A stretch of DNA of 64,000 nucleotides from Aquisphaera giovannonii. Its GTDB lineage: Bacteria > Planctomycetota > Planctomycetia > Isosphaerales > Isosphaeraceae. Position 1 is the first letter of the stretch. Each line of letters begins with the position of its first letter. Below are positions 17,144 through 27,593 of the stretch, piece after piece. Location: assembly GCF_008087625.1 (NCBI RefSeq), contig NZ_CP042997.1, positions 8,432,001-8,496,000 on the forward strand. The letters run 5' to 3'. Under the pieces are notes generated by a model, which had not been told where the DNA came from, did not search any database, and saw only the letters and a list, made by a program, of their open reading frames with translations. The position numbers and the translations under genes are program-made.

Positions 17144-18928
17144 TTATGGGGAGGGCGAGGCTCCTGCCGAGCCATGCGGCGGCTCGGCAGGAGCCTCGCC
17201 CTCCCGAATTGATCGCGAGCCATCGCCGTGCACGGAGACGCCGATGCGTCGCCTCCGATACTTCAACCCCGTGACCAGGAAGCACGCGGCGGCCACGACG
17301 CCGAAGATCAGGGGCCCGAAGCGGGGGAAACAGACGATCGGGAAGATCGACAGGATCAGCGCGGCGGCCTGGTAGTAGTAGAAGCCGGAGAGGATGCCCG
17401 CCTTGACCATGAAGAGGATGCTGTTCGTCACGGCCACCATCGGGAAGAGCGACAGCACCGGCATCTCGAGCAGGGCCTCGACCAGGAAGACCAGGTTGAT
17501 CGCCACGATGCCGGAGCCCCAGACGTGGGCGAGCTGGCGCTCCACGAAGCTGATCGGGCCGCCGCGGCGGCGCATGGCCCAGAAGATCGCGGCCCAGGCG
17601 CCCAGGCCCGCGGTGAAGAGCAGCACGTAGGGCCACCGCGCCGTCACCCCGGACAGGTGCATGGCGTTGGTCAGGCCGAAGAAGACGATCAGCGCGATGC
17701 TGTGATAGATCCAGAGCTGCCCCCAGTTCTCCAGGATCGGGGCGTGATGGCTTTCCCCCATCAGGCGGGCGGCCAGGGCCCGCAGGCTCGTCGACCGGGC
17801 GGCGACCGGCTCGTCGCGGAGGAACGCCTCCAGGTCGTCCGCCAGGGCCGCGGCGCTCGGGTAGCGCATCTCGGGCTGCTTCTGGAGGCAGCGGAGGGCG
17901 ATCATCTCCAGGTCCGGGTTGACCCTCGGGTTCAGGACGCGAGGCGGCACGGGATCCTGCTCCAGGACCAGCAGCATCGTCTCCACCGGCCCGGCCCCCT
18001 GGAACGGCGGGCGCCCCGTCAACATCTGATAGAGGATCGCGCCCAGGCTGTAGACGTCGCACGACGGCCCGAGCGGCCCTCGCCGGGCGGAGCCCCGGGC
18101 CTGCTCCGGCGGCATGTACGAGGGCGTGCCCACGAGCGCCCCGGACGGCGTCAGCGACGGCTCGCCGCCGAGGTCCATGCGCCGGGCCAGCCCGAAGTCG
18201 CCCACGTACGGATGCCCCGCGCGGTCGATCAGGACGTTCGACGGCTTCAGGTCGCGGTGGAGCACCCCCCGCTCGTGCGCGTAGTGGACCGCCCGGCAGA
18301 TCGGGACGAGCAGCCGGGCCGCCTCCAGGCCGGTCATCGGGCCCTCGGCCAGGCGGCGGGAGAGCGTCGTCCCCTCCACGTACTGCATCGTGAAGAAGGG
18401 CTGGCCGTCGTGCTCGCCGACGCCGAAGACCGGGACGATGTGGGGATGCGCCAGGTGAGCCGCGGCCGACGACTCGGCCCGGAACCGCTCCAGGTCCAGG
18501 GTCGACGCGCCGGGGCCCCGGATCAGCCGCTTGATCGCGACCACCCGATCCCTCGCGGCCTCGCGTGCCAGGTGGACGACGCCCATGCCGCCGCGCCCCA
18601 GCTCCTCCAGGAGGACGTAGTCCCCGAACGCGACGGCCGACGCCGCGGGGGGCGGGCCGGCCGTCGGCGCACCGTCGGCGGCGACGAGCTCGGCGGGCGA
18701 TCCCTCGCCGCCGGCCGCGGAGAGCAGCTCGGCGATCCGGATCGTGTCCCAGAGCGAGCGCAGCTCGCCCCCGAGCCGGGGGTGGGTCGCGGCGACGGCC
18801 TCGACGTCCGGGTGCTCGCCGCGACGCAGGGCCGCGGTGAGCTCGTCCACGAGGCGGACGAGGGTCGCCTCGTCATCGTCGGGGACTGCCGAGGGGGCAG
18901 CCTGCGTTCCTGGCGTGGGCGGGGTCAC
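17144..18928 (-). CDS. Membrane Ser/Thr protein kinase (Hanks-type)
   Basis: 594 residues. The N-terminal 100 residues are a small helical domain usual in planctomycete kinases. The kinase domain follows: GRGGMG at 111-116, the ATP Lys in VVAIKR (K133), HRDLKPSN, DFGLARR, GTPSYMPPEQARG and DVYSLGAILYQMLTGRPPF, so all catalytic residues are present. After about 400 come five to six hydrophobic segments to the C-terminus. Start is GTG 18928 with GGAGG upstream at good spacing. The gene lies 21 bases after the ECF sigma factor gene, an arrangement seen in planctomycete sigma/kinase pairs. The last 20 residues are encoded by a dispersed palindrome, so the original C-terminus was probably near GLKYRRRRIG. 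Confidence 0.93.
   Translation of the reverse strand: MTPPTPGTQAAPSAVPDDDEATLVRLVDELTAALRRGEHPDVEAVAATHPRLGGELRSLWDTIRIAELLSAAGGEGSPAELVAADGAPTAGPPPAASAVAFGDYVLLEELGRGGMGVVHLAREAARDRVVAIKRLIRGPGASTLDLERFRAESSAAAHLAHPHIVPVFGVGEHDGQPFFTMQYVEGTTLSRRLAEGPMTGLEAARLLVPICRAVHYAHERGVLHRDLKPSNVLIDRAGHPYVGDFGLARRMDLGGEPSLTPSGALVGTPSYMPPEQARGSARRGPLGPSCDVYSLGAILYQMLTGRPPFQGAGPVETMLLVLEQDPVPPRVLNPRVNPDLEMIALRCLQKQPEMRYPSAAALADDLEAFLRDEPVAARSTSLRALAARLMGESHHAPILENWGQLWIYHSIALIVFFGLTNAMHLSGVTARWPYVLLFTAGLGAWAAIFWAMRRRGGPISFVERQLAHVWGSGIVAINLVFLVEALLEMPVLSLFPMVAVTNSILFMVKAGILSGFYYYQAAALILSIFPIVCFPRFGPLIFGVVAAACFLVTGLKYRRRRIGVSVHGDGSRSIREGEAPAEPPHGSAGASPSP
17149..17205. repeat. Palindromic repeat, family A, copy 2 (inside kinase 3' end)
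   Basis: Perfect 25-bp arms (17149-17173 and 17181-17205) with a 7-base loop. The copy overlaps the last 19 or so codons of the kinase gene on the minus strand, which therefore ends in REGEAPAEPPHGSAGASPSP. Confidence 0.9.
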
Positions 18929-18949
18929 CGAGGAGCCTCCGTCTTGCGG

Positions 18950-19591
18950 TCAGGCCTGCGAGGGTGTCTCGCCGAGGATCGCCCGGAGTCGGCGAAGGGC
19001 CCGGAGGTGTCGCATCCCGGCGGCCGCCTCGCTCAGTCCGAGGGCCGCGGCCGCCTCGGAATTCGAGAGCTGTTCGAAGTGGCGGAGCAGCACGACCTCG
19101 CGATCAACGTCGTCGAGACGATCGAGCGCGTCCAGGAATCGGCCGCGGAGCTCGTGGAGCATGGCCTCGGCCGCCGGGGTCGGCGAGGGGTCGCGGAGCG
19201 CGGCGGCGAGGTCGAAGGAGGGGCGGCTCGAGCCGGAGTCCCCGGCGTCGCGGCCGGCGATCGGCCGCTCCCGGTCCAGGCTCCGCCTGCCGGCCCGGCG
19301 GTGCCGGCGGTGCGCGTCGATGACGAGGTCGCGGGCCATGTGCCGAAGCCACAGGTGGAAGGGCATCGCGGGATTGCCCAGGTACTCCTCCAGCCTCTGG
19401 CTGGCCTTCAGGAGCACGTCCTGGACGACGTCGCTGGCGTCCACCCGGCGGCCCAGCGCGTGGTCGAGCCGCAGGCCGATCATCCTCCGGAGCGCGGGGC
19501 GGTGCCGCTCCCAGAGCTCGTCGGCCGCGCCGGGTTCCGCGCGCTCGACCTGCCGCAGCAACCGTTGCGTCTCGCCCGCGTCCGGCCACAT
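18950..19591 (-). CDS. ECF-type RNA polymerase sigma factor
   Basis: 213 residues with sigma-70 region 2 (about 25-100: ELWERHRPALRRMIGLRL, RVDASDVVQDVLLKA, FHLWLRHMARDLVIDAHRRHRR) and region 4 (about 145-205: LDRLDDVDREVVLLRHFEQLSNSEAAAALGLSEAAAG). It directs core polymerase to a subset of promoters. It is encoded directly upstream of the kinase on the same strand, which suggests that phosphorylation or the kinase's sensing controls it, as proposed for STK-linked ECF groups in Planctomycetes. No anti-sigma factor gene is adjacent. The start at 19591 (MWPDAGETQ) is typical of the group. Confidence 0.93.
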   Translation of the reverse strand: MWPDAGETQRLLRQVERAEPGAADELWERHRPALRRMIGLRLDHALGRRVDASDVVQDVLLKASQRLEEYLGNPAMPFHLWLRHMARDLVIDAHRRHRRAGRRSLDRERPIAGRDAGDSGSSRPSFDLAAALRDPSPTPAAEAMLHELRGRFLDALDRLDDVDREVVLLRHFEQLSNSEAAAALGLSEAAAGMRHLRALRRLRAILGETPSQA

Positions 19592-19723
19592 GCCCGCCGA
19601 TGCCCCCGATAGGCCGCAAGGAATTCCGCGCGAGCCCGGTTAATCCCCCGCCGCGAACGCGGTTCCATCCGTGGGGAGCCCGAGTGCTCCGCAGCTCACC
19701 GCCGTCCCGGAGAGGAGATCGCC

Positions 19724-20134
19724 ATGTACACGGTCTATGCCCATCTCGCCTACCTGTCCCTGAGCGTCGCCGCGACCGCCTGGGTGGCCAGGACCCTGAG
19801 CCGCAACGGCCGGGTGTTCCTGGCCGACACCTTCGGCCACAACGAGGCGCTCGCCGACGCCGTGAACAACCTGCTCGTCGTCGGATTCTACCTCATCAAC
19901 GTGGGCTACGTCGCCCTGGCGCTGAAGTACGGCCCGCGGCCGAACGACATGGCCGAGAGTATCGAGGCCATGAGCACCAAGGTCGGCCTCGTGCTCCTGG
20001 TCCTGGGCGCGATGCATTTCTTCAACCTTTACGTCTTCGCCCGGATGCGCCGGAAGGCCCTGCTGCGAAATCAGAAGCCCCCGGTCATGCCGGAGCAATT
20101 TGTTACACCCGTCGGGGCCCTCGCGGCCGAATGA
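19724..20134 (+). CDS. Small integral membrane protein
   Basis: 136 residues with three hydrophobic helices (about 5-22, 44-66 and 85-108) and a short basic tail. A GAGAGGAG ribosome binding site lies 7 bases before ATG 19724. Recognisable positions include NEALADAVNNLLVVGFYLINVGYVAL. Related unannotated membrane proteins occur in other phyla; the function is unknown. It is followed at 26 bases by a DCC-family gene on the same strand and the two are probably co-transcribed. Confidence 0.85.
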   Translation: MYTVYAHLAYLSLSVAATAWVARTLSRNGRVFLADTFGHNEALADAVNNLLVVGFYLINVGYVALALKYGPRPNDMAESIEAMSTKVGLVLLVLGAMHFFNLYVFARMRRKALLRNQKPPVMPEQFVTPVGALAAE

Positions 20135-20160
20135 CCGCCCCCTCGAACGGAGGTGCTGCC

Positions 20161-20619
20161 ATGCAGAAACTCTACGTCCTCTATGACTCGGGCTGCGGCC
20201 TGTGCAGCTGGGCCCGGCGCTGGCTGGCCTCGCAGCCGGCGATCATCCCGCTGACGTTCATCCCGGCGGGCTCCGCGACGGCCGCCCGCCTGTTCCCCGG
20301 GCTGACCCGGCCCGGGGAGCCCCCGGACGAGCTGGTGGTCGTGAGCGACGACGGCGCCGTCTACCGCGAAGGGTCCGCCTGGATCATGTGCCTCTTCGCC
20401 CTGGAGGAGTACCGCGAGTGGGCCGGTCGGCTGGCCCACCCCCTGCTCCTCCCCCTGGCCAGGCAGGGCTTCGCCCTCCTCTCCCGCCAGCGGGCCCGGG
20501 TCTCCCGCTGGCTCAGCCTCGCCAGCGAGGCGGAGATCGCCGGGACCCTCCACCAGGTGAACGCCCCGGCCTGCGTCCGGCTGCCGGCCGAGTCGAGCGG
20601 GACCTGGGGCTCGGAGTAG
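20161..20619 (+). CDS. DCC-family (DUF393) thiol-disulfide oxidoreductase-like protein
   Basis: 152 residues. The N-terminal strand-turn YVLYDSGCGLCSWARRWL gives the Asp-x-x-Cys-x-x-Cys signature that names the DCC family, here DSGCGLC (residues 9-15). Further family features are the PPDELVVVSDDGAVYREGSAW segment and a predicted helix pair. The family is related to thioredoxin-fold proteins but the reaction is not established. Start ATG 20161 is chosen because GGAGG lies 7 bases upstream; an ATG at 20131 overlaps the previous stop but lacks a site. Confidence 0.85.
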   Translation: MQKLYVLYDSGCGLCSWARRWLASQPAIIPLTFIPAGSATAARLFPGLTRPGEPPDELVVVSDDGAVYREGSAWIMCLFALEEYREWAGRLAHPLLLPLARQGFALLSRQRARVSRWLSLASEAEIAGTLHQVNAPACVRLPAESSGTWGSE

Positions 20620-20638
20620 TCCCCCGCCCCGGCCGGGT

Positions 20639-21700
20639 TCAGACCACCGGCTGCATCTCGCCGGTCCGCGAGCTGTCGTAGCCCGGCAGCTCGCCGAGGG
20701 CGCGGCGGTAGGAAGGGGAGCGTACGACGGAGACCAGCGCCTCGATCCGGGGGTCCCCCTTCAGGCGTTCGGGGTAGCAGAGGTCGTAGTCCTCGGTCCG
20801 GACGCTCAGGAAGTCGAGGCCGGCCTCCTCGCTCACCAGGCGGAGGCAGACCCCCAGGTCGGCCCAGCCGTTGCGGATCGCCTCCGCCACGCCGCGGTGG
20901 TCGGAGGCCAGCGGCAGGGGCCGCCGGCGGTTGCCGAGGAGCTCATCCAGGCAGGCGCGGGCCCCGGAGCCGTCCTCCCGGCCGACCCATCGCAGCTTCG
21001 AGCCGACCGCCTTGCGGACGGTGGCGAGGCCCAGGCTCGGCGAGACGGCGATGCCCTCCTCCCACTGGGTCACGCGGAGCAGACGGTATCCGGGGCCGAG
21101 CCGGTCCCGCACGGCCCGGGCGTTCCCCTCCGGGTCGTCGGCCTTCGCCAGGTGGACCCCCGCGACGTGGACCAGGCCCTCCCCCAGCCTCGCCAGCGCG
21201 GTCGCGCTGGACCGCGGCACCGCGACGAGGCGGATGCCGAAGACGGACATCAGCTCGGCGGCGAGCAGGCCGACGGCGGGGTCGCAGCAGGCCAGGACGA
21301 GGGTCCGGTCCGGGTCGAACCGGCCCTCGTGCTCGAAGCCGCCCGCCCGGCAGACGCCGTCGTGGGGGATCACGCCGAGGTCCGTGGCCTCGACCGGGTA
21401 AGCGAGCGAGCGACCCTCGACCCGGGCGCACCAGAACCGCGCCGGCTGCCTCGGCGGCGGCCACGCCCAGGCGATCCCCGACGACGCCCGCCGGGGGAGC
21501 CGGAACAGGTCCTCGACGCGGCAGCCGAAGGCATCCGCCAGCGCCAGGGCGGCCGCCGCCGAGGGGACGATCCGATCCGTCTCGATCGCGCTGATGCCCG
21601 CACGCGACAGCCCCGACCGCCGCGCGACGTCGTCCTGCGACCATCCCCGCCCCAGCCGCATCGCCCGGAGCGAATTCTCGATGTGCGGTCCGGGCGGCAT
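20639..21700 (-). CDS. XRE-type regulator with PBP-like ligand domain
   Basis: 353 residues. The N-terminal HTH (LRAMRLGRGWSQDDVARRSGLSRAGISAIETDRIVPS, residues about 11-47) is of the XRE/Cro type. From about 95 onwards there is a type 2 periplasmic-binding-protein-like domain, with LACCDPAVGLLAAEL, RWVGREDGSGARACLDELL, HRGVAEAIRNGWADLGVCLR and a final EALVSVVRSPSYRRALGELPGYD. This architecture is known for regulators related to molybdate or molybdopterin genes, but no molybdenum gene is nearby and the ligand is unknown. It converges with the DCC gene, with 19 bases between stops. Confidence 0.88.
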   Translation of the reverse strand: MPPGPHIENSLRAMRLGRGWSQDDVARRSGLSRAGISAIETDRIVPSAAAALALADAFGCRVEDLFRLPRRASSGIAWAWPPPRQPARFWCARVEGRSLAYPVEATDLGVIPHDGVCRAGGFEHEGRFDPDRTLVLACCDPAVGLLAAELMSVFGIRLVAVPRSSATALARLGEGLVHVAGVHLAKADDPEGNARAVRDRLGPGYRLLRVTQWEEGIAVSPSLGLATVRKAVGSKLRWVGREDGSGARACLDELLGNRRRPLPLASDHRGVAEAIRNGWADLGVCLRLVSEEAGLDFLSVRTEDYDLCYPERLKGDPRIEALVSVVRSPSYRRALGELPGYDSSRTGEMQPVV

Positions 21701-21975
21701 CGTCGTGGGCCCAGGGCAACGAAGGGGTCAATTCGCGGGCTCGTACCGGCCACCGTATCAGCCCGCCGCCGCCGCGGCAAGCGATCCGCCGAGGCCCCGT
21801 GGCGAGAGGGCCCGCCCGATCGGCTGGCGTCCGTGCCCACCGCCCACCGACATGATCGTGTCAGGGCATGACAGGATTGAATCGAAGGCCGTCGGCGGGT
21901 TAGGATCGCTCGCCGAGGGCCGATCCCCGGATCCGGCCGGAGAGATCGGCCCCGAGCCGGGCGGAGGAGGATTCC

Positions 21976-23010
<1,035 letters not shown>

Positions 23011-23029
23011 GCCGCGAGGCCTCCGGCGC

Positions 23030-23473
23030 ATGACCCCGGCCCCTCGCTCCCCTCGCCGCGCCGCCCCGCCGCGGGCCCTCGCCCTGGCCGCGGCCGTGGC
23101 CTTCGCCGCCGGCTGCGGCGGGGGCGACCGCGCGCCCACGGTCCCCGTCGAAGGGAAGGTCGTGCACCGGGACGGCAGGCCGCTGACCTCGGGCTTCGTC
23201 TTCCTCGTCCCGGCCTCGGGCGGGGGCCCGGAGGCCTCCGGGCAGATCCTCCCGGACGGCAAGTTCCGGCCCGAGTCCCTCGGCCTCGACGGCGCCGCGC
23301 CGGGCGATTACCGGGTCAGGCTGGCGCCGGAGCCCCCGGCCCCGACGAAGGGCACGCGCGGGTGGAAGGCGGCCGCCCCGCCGCTCGACCCGAAGTACCT
23401 GGACGAGACGACCTCCGGCCTGGCGGCGACCGTGCCTCCCGAGGGGGGCTCGATCACGATCGAAATCGATTGA
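23030..23473 (+). CDS. Small secreted lipoprotein (carboxypeptidase-regulatory-like fold)
   Basis: 147 residues. The signal peptide ends in a lipobox-like VAFAAGC, so the mature protein would start at the Cys. The rest is a single Ig-like beta-sandwich with VPVEGKVVHRDGRPLTSGFVFLVP and LPDGKFRPESL, as in planctomycete proteins that follow DUF1559 genes. Start ATG 23030 fits the signal peptide; an ATG at 23000 overlapping the DUF1559 stop would add ten residues. Probably in an operon with the DUF1559 gene. Confidence 0.8.
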   Translation: MTPAPRSPRRAAPPRALALAAAVAFAAGCGGGDRAPTVPVEGKVVHRDGRPLTSGFVFLVPASGGGPEASGQILPDGKFRPESLGLDGAAPGDYRVRLAPEPPAPTKGTRGWKAAAPPLDPKYLDETTSGLAATVPPEGGSITIEID

Positions 23474-23564
23474 CCGGGGCCGCCTCCTGGAATCCACCCG
23501 CCCATCGGGTTACCATTCCCGCACGCACCGCTCGCGGGCCGTTGGAATCCGAGGGCCGCCGACC

Positions 23565-25130
23565 ATGGCCGACATCGTCCTGATCAACCCGCGGTTCGAG
23601 GTGTCCTACTGGGGACTCGAGCACGCCCTGCCGATCCTGGGCAGGCGGGCCAACATGCCCGTGGCGAGCCTCCCCCTGCTCGCGGCGCTCACGCCCGGAG
23701 GGCACTCGGTCGCCCTGCTCGACGAGAACGTGGAGGCGATCGACCTCGACCGCTGCGCCCGCGCCGACATCGTCGGCCTCACGGGCATGGTCGTCCAGCG
23801 CGAGCGGATGCAGCAACTGCTGGCCGAGCTGAAGAAGCGGGGCGCGTTCGTCGTCGTGGGAGGGCCGTGGGCCACGGTGAAGGAGGAGGACTTCGAGGGG
23901 AAGGCCGACGTGATCTTCGTCGGGGAGGCCGAGGAGACCTGGCCGCGATTCCTCCGCGAGTGGGCCGACGGCCGGCACGGGGACCGCTACGAGCAGGCGG
24001 ATCGGACCGACATGACCACCGTGCCGACCCCGCGGTTCGACCTCCTGGCGATGCGGCACTACCTCTTCGGCAACATCCAGATCTCCCGCGGCTGCCCGTT
24101 CCAGTGCGAGTTCTGCGACATCATCGTCACCTTCGGCCGCAAGCCCCGCCTGAAGACCTCCGCCCAGGTCCTGGCGGAGCTGGATGCGCTGAGGGCCCAG
24201 GGCGTGCGCGGGTGCTTCATCGTGGACGACAACCTGATCGGCAACAAGCGGGCGATCCGCCCCGTGCTGCGGGACATCGTCGCCTGGCAGGAGCGGCACG
24301 GCTACCCGCTGACGCTGTTCACCGAGGCCTCGCTGGACCTCGCCGAGGAGCCGGAGCTGATGGCCCTGATGGTGGAGGCGAACATCGTCAACGTCTTCGT
24401 CGGGATCGAGAGCCCGAACGAGGAGTCCCTCCGCGAGACGAAGAAGTACCAGAACGTGCGGCCGGCCGGCACGCTCGCCGAGCGGATCCGGCGGATCCAG
24501 GACGCCGGGATGGAGGTCATGGGCGGGATGATCCTCGGCTTCGACCACGACGACGAGACGGTCTTCGACCTCCAGGTGGAGCTCGTCCGGGAGGCCCGGA
24601 TCATCAACGTGATGCTGGGCATGCTCTCGGCGATCCCGAAGACCCCGCTCCACGATCGGATGGCGGCCGAGGGGCGCCTGGACCTCGAGAACGAGGCCGC
24701 CTTCGGGACGAACATCGTGCCCCTCCGGCTCGGCCGCGAGCAGCTCCGCGAGGGCTTCATCCGGGTCCTCGCCGAGCTCAACGAGCCAACGGCCTATTTC
24801 GACCGACTGGAGTCCCTCTACCTCGACGGCCGGATGGACTTCAGCCGCGGGGCGAATCGCCACTGGCGCCGGCACCCCATCCAGAGGATGCGGGCCAAGG
24901 GCCCCCTGCTCCTCATGGCCCTCGTCATGCTGGCCCGCCTCTGCCTGACCGTCCGCGACCGCCCCCTCCGCCGCGAATACCTCCGACGCATCGGCCGCCT
25001 GGTGCGGGCGCGGCCCGACTCCAGCATCCTCTGGATCGCCGTCGTGAAGGCCGCGCTCCAGCACCACGCGCACCGGATGGCCAGGAGCATGGTGGAAGGC
25101 CGCACGGCGGTGATCAACACCTACTCGTGA
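23565..25130 (+). CDS. B12-binding radical SAM protein
   Basis: 521 residues. Residues 1-150 are a cobalamin-binding-like Rossmann domain (VVVGGPWATVKEEDFEG, DVIFVGEAEETW). The radical SAM core starts with C177, C181 and C184 in RGCPFQCEFCD and continues with CFIVDDNLIGNKR and VFVGIESPNEESLRETKKYQN. The C-terminal 180 residues match the DUF4070-type tail found with such enzymes (MLGMLSAIPKTPLHDRM). Relatives include the hopanoid C-2 methylase HpnP and other methyltransferases; no hopanoid gene is nearby, so the substrate is open. Start ATG 23565. Confidence 0.88.
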   Translation: MADIVLINPRFEVSYWGLEHALPILGRRANMPVASLPLLAALTPGGHSVALLDENVEAIDLDRCARADIVGLTGMVVQRERMQQLLAELKKRGAFVVVGGPWATVKEEDFEGKADVIFVGEAEETWPRFLREWADGRHGDRYEQADRTDMTTVPTPRFDLLAMRHYLFGNIQISRGCPFQCEFCDIIVTFGRKPRLKTSAQVLAELDALRAQGVRGCFIVDDNLIGNKRAIRPVLRDIVAWQERHGYPLTLFTEASLDLAEEPELMALMVEANIVNVFVGIESPNEESLRETKKYQNVRPAGTLAERIRRIQDAGMEVMGGMILGFDHDDETVFDLQVELVREARIINVMLGMLSAIPKTPLHDRMAAEGRLDLENEAAFGTNIVPLRLGREQLREGFIRVLAELNEPTAYFDRLESLYLDGRMDFSRGANRHWRRHPIQRMRAKGPLLLMALVMLARLCLTVRDRPLRREYLRRIGRLVRARPDSSILWIAVVKAALQHHAHRMARSMVEGRTAVINTYS

Positions 25131-25338
25131 CTCGCATCCATCCCCGTGATCCCGTCCCCCCGCCGCCTCCCGCGGACCGCGCTTGTCCCGTCGCGGCCCG
25201 TCCGTCAAGATGCGTGACGGCGTCCCGGTCGCACGAGCTCGCCTCCTCGGTCCCACGACGGGCGCCGCCGGGGCATCGCTGCTGTCGCGGGGCCGCTCCG
25301 ACCGGGCCCGGAAGTCCCGTTGGGGGAGGCGTTGGATC

Positions 25339-27564
25339 ATGACGCGACTGCGATGGTTGGTGCTGCTGGGCTCGTTGCTCACGCGGGGCGGCGTGGCCGC
25401 CGCGGACCTCCCCGTCGGCGATGCGCCGGCCCCGATCCGGTTCGAGCACTTCCCGACGCGGCTGCACGGGGTCGTCTGGCGCAACTGGGGGTTGGTCCCG
25501 GCGAGGACGCTCGCCGAGGTGATCGGATGCCGCGAGGAGCAGGTCGTCGAGCTCGCGACCTCGATGGGGCTGCCGGCGGGCCCGGGCCTGCCGCCGGTGC
25601 CCGTGCGCCGCTATTACATCACGCTCCTGCGGCGGAACTGGCATCTGCTCCCCTATGAGCAATTGACGGGGCTCATCGGGATGTCGCCCGACGAGCTGGC
25701 ATTCGCCCTCCGAGAGGACGACTTCCTGTTCGAGAAGCTCGGCGGCCGCAAGCCGAGGTGCGAGCCCGTGCGTTACGCCGAGCCGGACGACGCCTCGAAG
25801 TCCCGGGCCGGCGAGATCGCCCGGCTCGTCCGCGACCGCTTCGGCGCGGCGCCGGGACGGGGCGGCGAGCCCCGGTTCGCCTTCCTCCGGAAGCTCGGGG
25901 AGCCGGGCCCGCGGCCGCGGGAGGGCCCCGCCCGCCGGGATCCGACCGGAGGCCCCCGGATCGTCTATTCCTACTGCGCCGTCTATGGCGATGCGCTGGC
26001 CGACGGCGCGGCGGAGTCCTACCCGGACGGACTCCTCGCCGCCCTGGCGGAGAACGGCGTCAACGGGGTCTGGATCCACACCGTGCTCCGGCAGCTCGCG
26101 CCGGGCGGGCCGGACTTCCCGGAGTTCGGCGACGGATGCCAGCGGCGACTCGAGAACCTTCGCGGGCTGGCCGCCCGGGCGAGGCGGTTCGGCCTGGACG
26201 TCTACCTGTACATGAACGAGCCGCGGGCCATGCCCGAGTCCTTCTTCGCGAGGCGGCCTGAGATGGCCGGCCCGGCCGAGCGGGGGTTCCGCGCGCTCTG
26301 CACGAGCGACCCCCGCGTCCTCTCCTGGATGACCGCCGCGCTGTCCCATGTCTTCCGCGAGGTCCCCGGCCTCGGCGGCGTGTTCACGATCACGGCGTCG
26401 GAGAACCTGACGAGCTGCGCCTCGCACCTCCGGCAGGAGCAGTGCCCGCGCTGCAAGAACCGTCCGGCCGCGGAGATCCTCGGCGAGGTGAACGCGGCGA
26501 TCGAGCGCGGGGTCCACGCGGGGAGCCCGGACGCGAGGGTCATCGCCTGGGACTGGGGCTGGCCCGACTCCGACGCGATCGACCGGCTTCCGACGAACGT
26601 CTGGCACATGTCGGTCAGCGAGTGGTCGCAGCCGTTCGAGCGCGGCGGGGTCAAGGGTCGGGTCGGCGAGTACTCCCTGTCCGTCCCCGGCCCGGGCCCG
26701 CGGGCCCTCTCGCACTGGGCCCGCGCCCGGTCCCGCGGCCTGAAGACGATGGCCAAACTCCAGCTCAACAACACCTGGGAGCTTTCCTCCGTGCCGTCCC
26801 TGCCGGTGCTCGACCTCGTGGCCGAGGACCTCGCCGGCCTCGCGAAGGCGAAGGTGGACGGCGCGATGATGAGCTGGACGCTCGGCGGATATCCATCGAT
26901 CAACCTGCGTGCCGCCCGGGAATTCGCCCGCGACCCGCAGGCCGGCCCCGATGCGGTGCTCGACGCGCTGGCCGCCGAGCGTTACGGGCGGGCCCACGTG
27001 GCGAACGCCCGCGGGGCGTGGCGGGCCTTCAGCCGGGCCTTCCGGGAATTCCCCTACGACGGCTCGGTCCTGTACAACGGCCCGCAGCAGTACGGCCCGG
27101 CGAACCTCCTCTTCGATCGCCCGACGGGCTACAAATCCACGATGGTCGGCTTCCCTTACGATGACCTCGACGGCTGGCGCGGGGCGTACCCGCGCGAAGT
27201 CCTCGCCGGCCAGTTCCGGAAGGTCGCCGAGGGTTGGAAGGACGGCCTCGAGCGCCTGCGGGCGATCCCCGGCGCGGAAGCCGCCGAGGACCTCTGCATC
27301 GCCCGGGCCGCCGGCCTTCACTTCGCGTCGTCCTCGAATCAGGCCCGCTTCGTGATCGCCCGCGACGCCGGCCGACGCGACGAGATGGCGGCGATCGCCC
27401 GCGACGAGGCCCGGCTGGCGAGGGAGCTCTATGACCTCACCCTGGCCGACTCGCGGATCGGCTTCGAGGCTTCGAACCAGTACTATTACACCCCGCTCGA
27501 CCTCGTCGAGAAGGTCATCGCCTGCGAGGCCCTCGGCCGCTCGCTCGGCGAGGCTCGACCGTGA
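25339..27564 (+). CDS. Secreted glycosidase-like protein (GH20-like barrel)
   Basis: 741 residues. A strong GGGGGAGG site precedes ATG 25339, followed by a signal peptide (LRWLVLLGSLLTRGGVAAA). After a helical N-terminal region of about 170 residues comes a TIM-barrel-like part (IVYSYCAVYGDALADGA, GVNGVWIHTVL, FGLDVYLYMNEPR, GVFTITASENLTSCA, VIAWDWGWPDSDAI) resembling hexosaminidase-type barrels, with candidate acids in YMNEP and TASEN. CPRCKNRPA may bind a metal. The C-terminal 200 residues are helical. The stop overlaps the GTG of the next frame by 4 bases. Substrate unknown. Confidence 0.7.
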   Translation: MTRLRWLVLLGSLLTRGGVAAADLPVGDAPAPIRFEHFPTRLHGVVWRNWGLVPARTLAEVIGCREEQVVELATSMGLPAGPGLPPVPVRRYYITLLRRNWHLLPYEQLTGLIGMSPDELAFALREDDFLFEKLGGRKPRCEPVRYAEPDDASKSRAGEIARLVRDRFGAAPGRGGEPRFAFLRKLGEPGPRPREGPARRDPTGGPRIVYSYCAVYGDALADGAAESYPDGLLAALAENGVNGVWIHTVLRQLAPGGPDFPEFGDGCQRRLENLRGLAARARRFGLDVYLYMNEPRAMPESFFARRPEMAGPAERGFRALCTSDPRVLSWMTAALSHVFREVPGLGGVFTITASENLTSCASHLRQEQCPRCKNRPAAEILGEVNAAIERGVHAGSPDARVIAWDWGWPDSDAIDRLPTNVWHMSVSEWSQPFERGGVKGRVGEYSLSVPGPGPRALSHWARARSRGLKTMAKLQLNNTWELSSVPSLPVLDLVAEDLAGLAKAKVDGAMMSWTLGGYPSINLRAAREFARDPQAGPDAVLDALAAERYGRAHVANARGAWRAFSRAFREFPYDGSVLYNGPQQYGPANLLFDRPTGYKSTMVGFPYDDLDGWRGAYPREVLAGQFRKVAEGWKDGLERLRAIPGAEAAEDLCIARAAGLHFASSSNQARFVIARDAGRRDEMAAIARDEARLARELYDLTLADSRIGFEASNQYYYTPLDLVEKVIACEALGRSLGEARP

Positions 27565-27593
27565 CGCCACCCCCCGAACCGGACCGGAAGAAC

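Noticed and set aside
14388-18062. Minus-strand frame of about 1220 codons opposite the GH42-like gene
   Set aside because: No domain; it crosses the end of the kinase gene in another frame and a repeat. A shadow.
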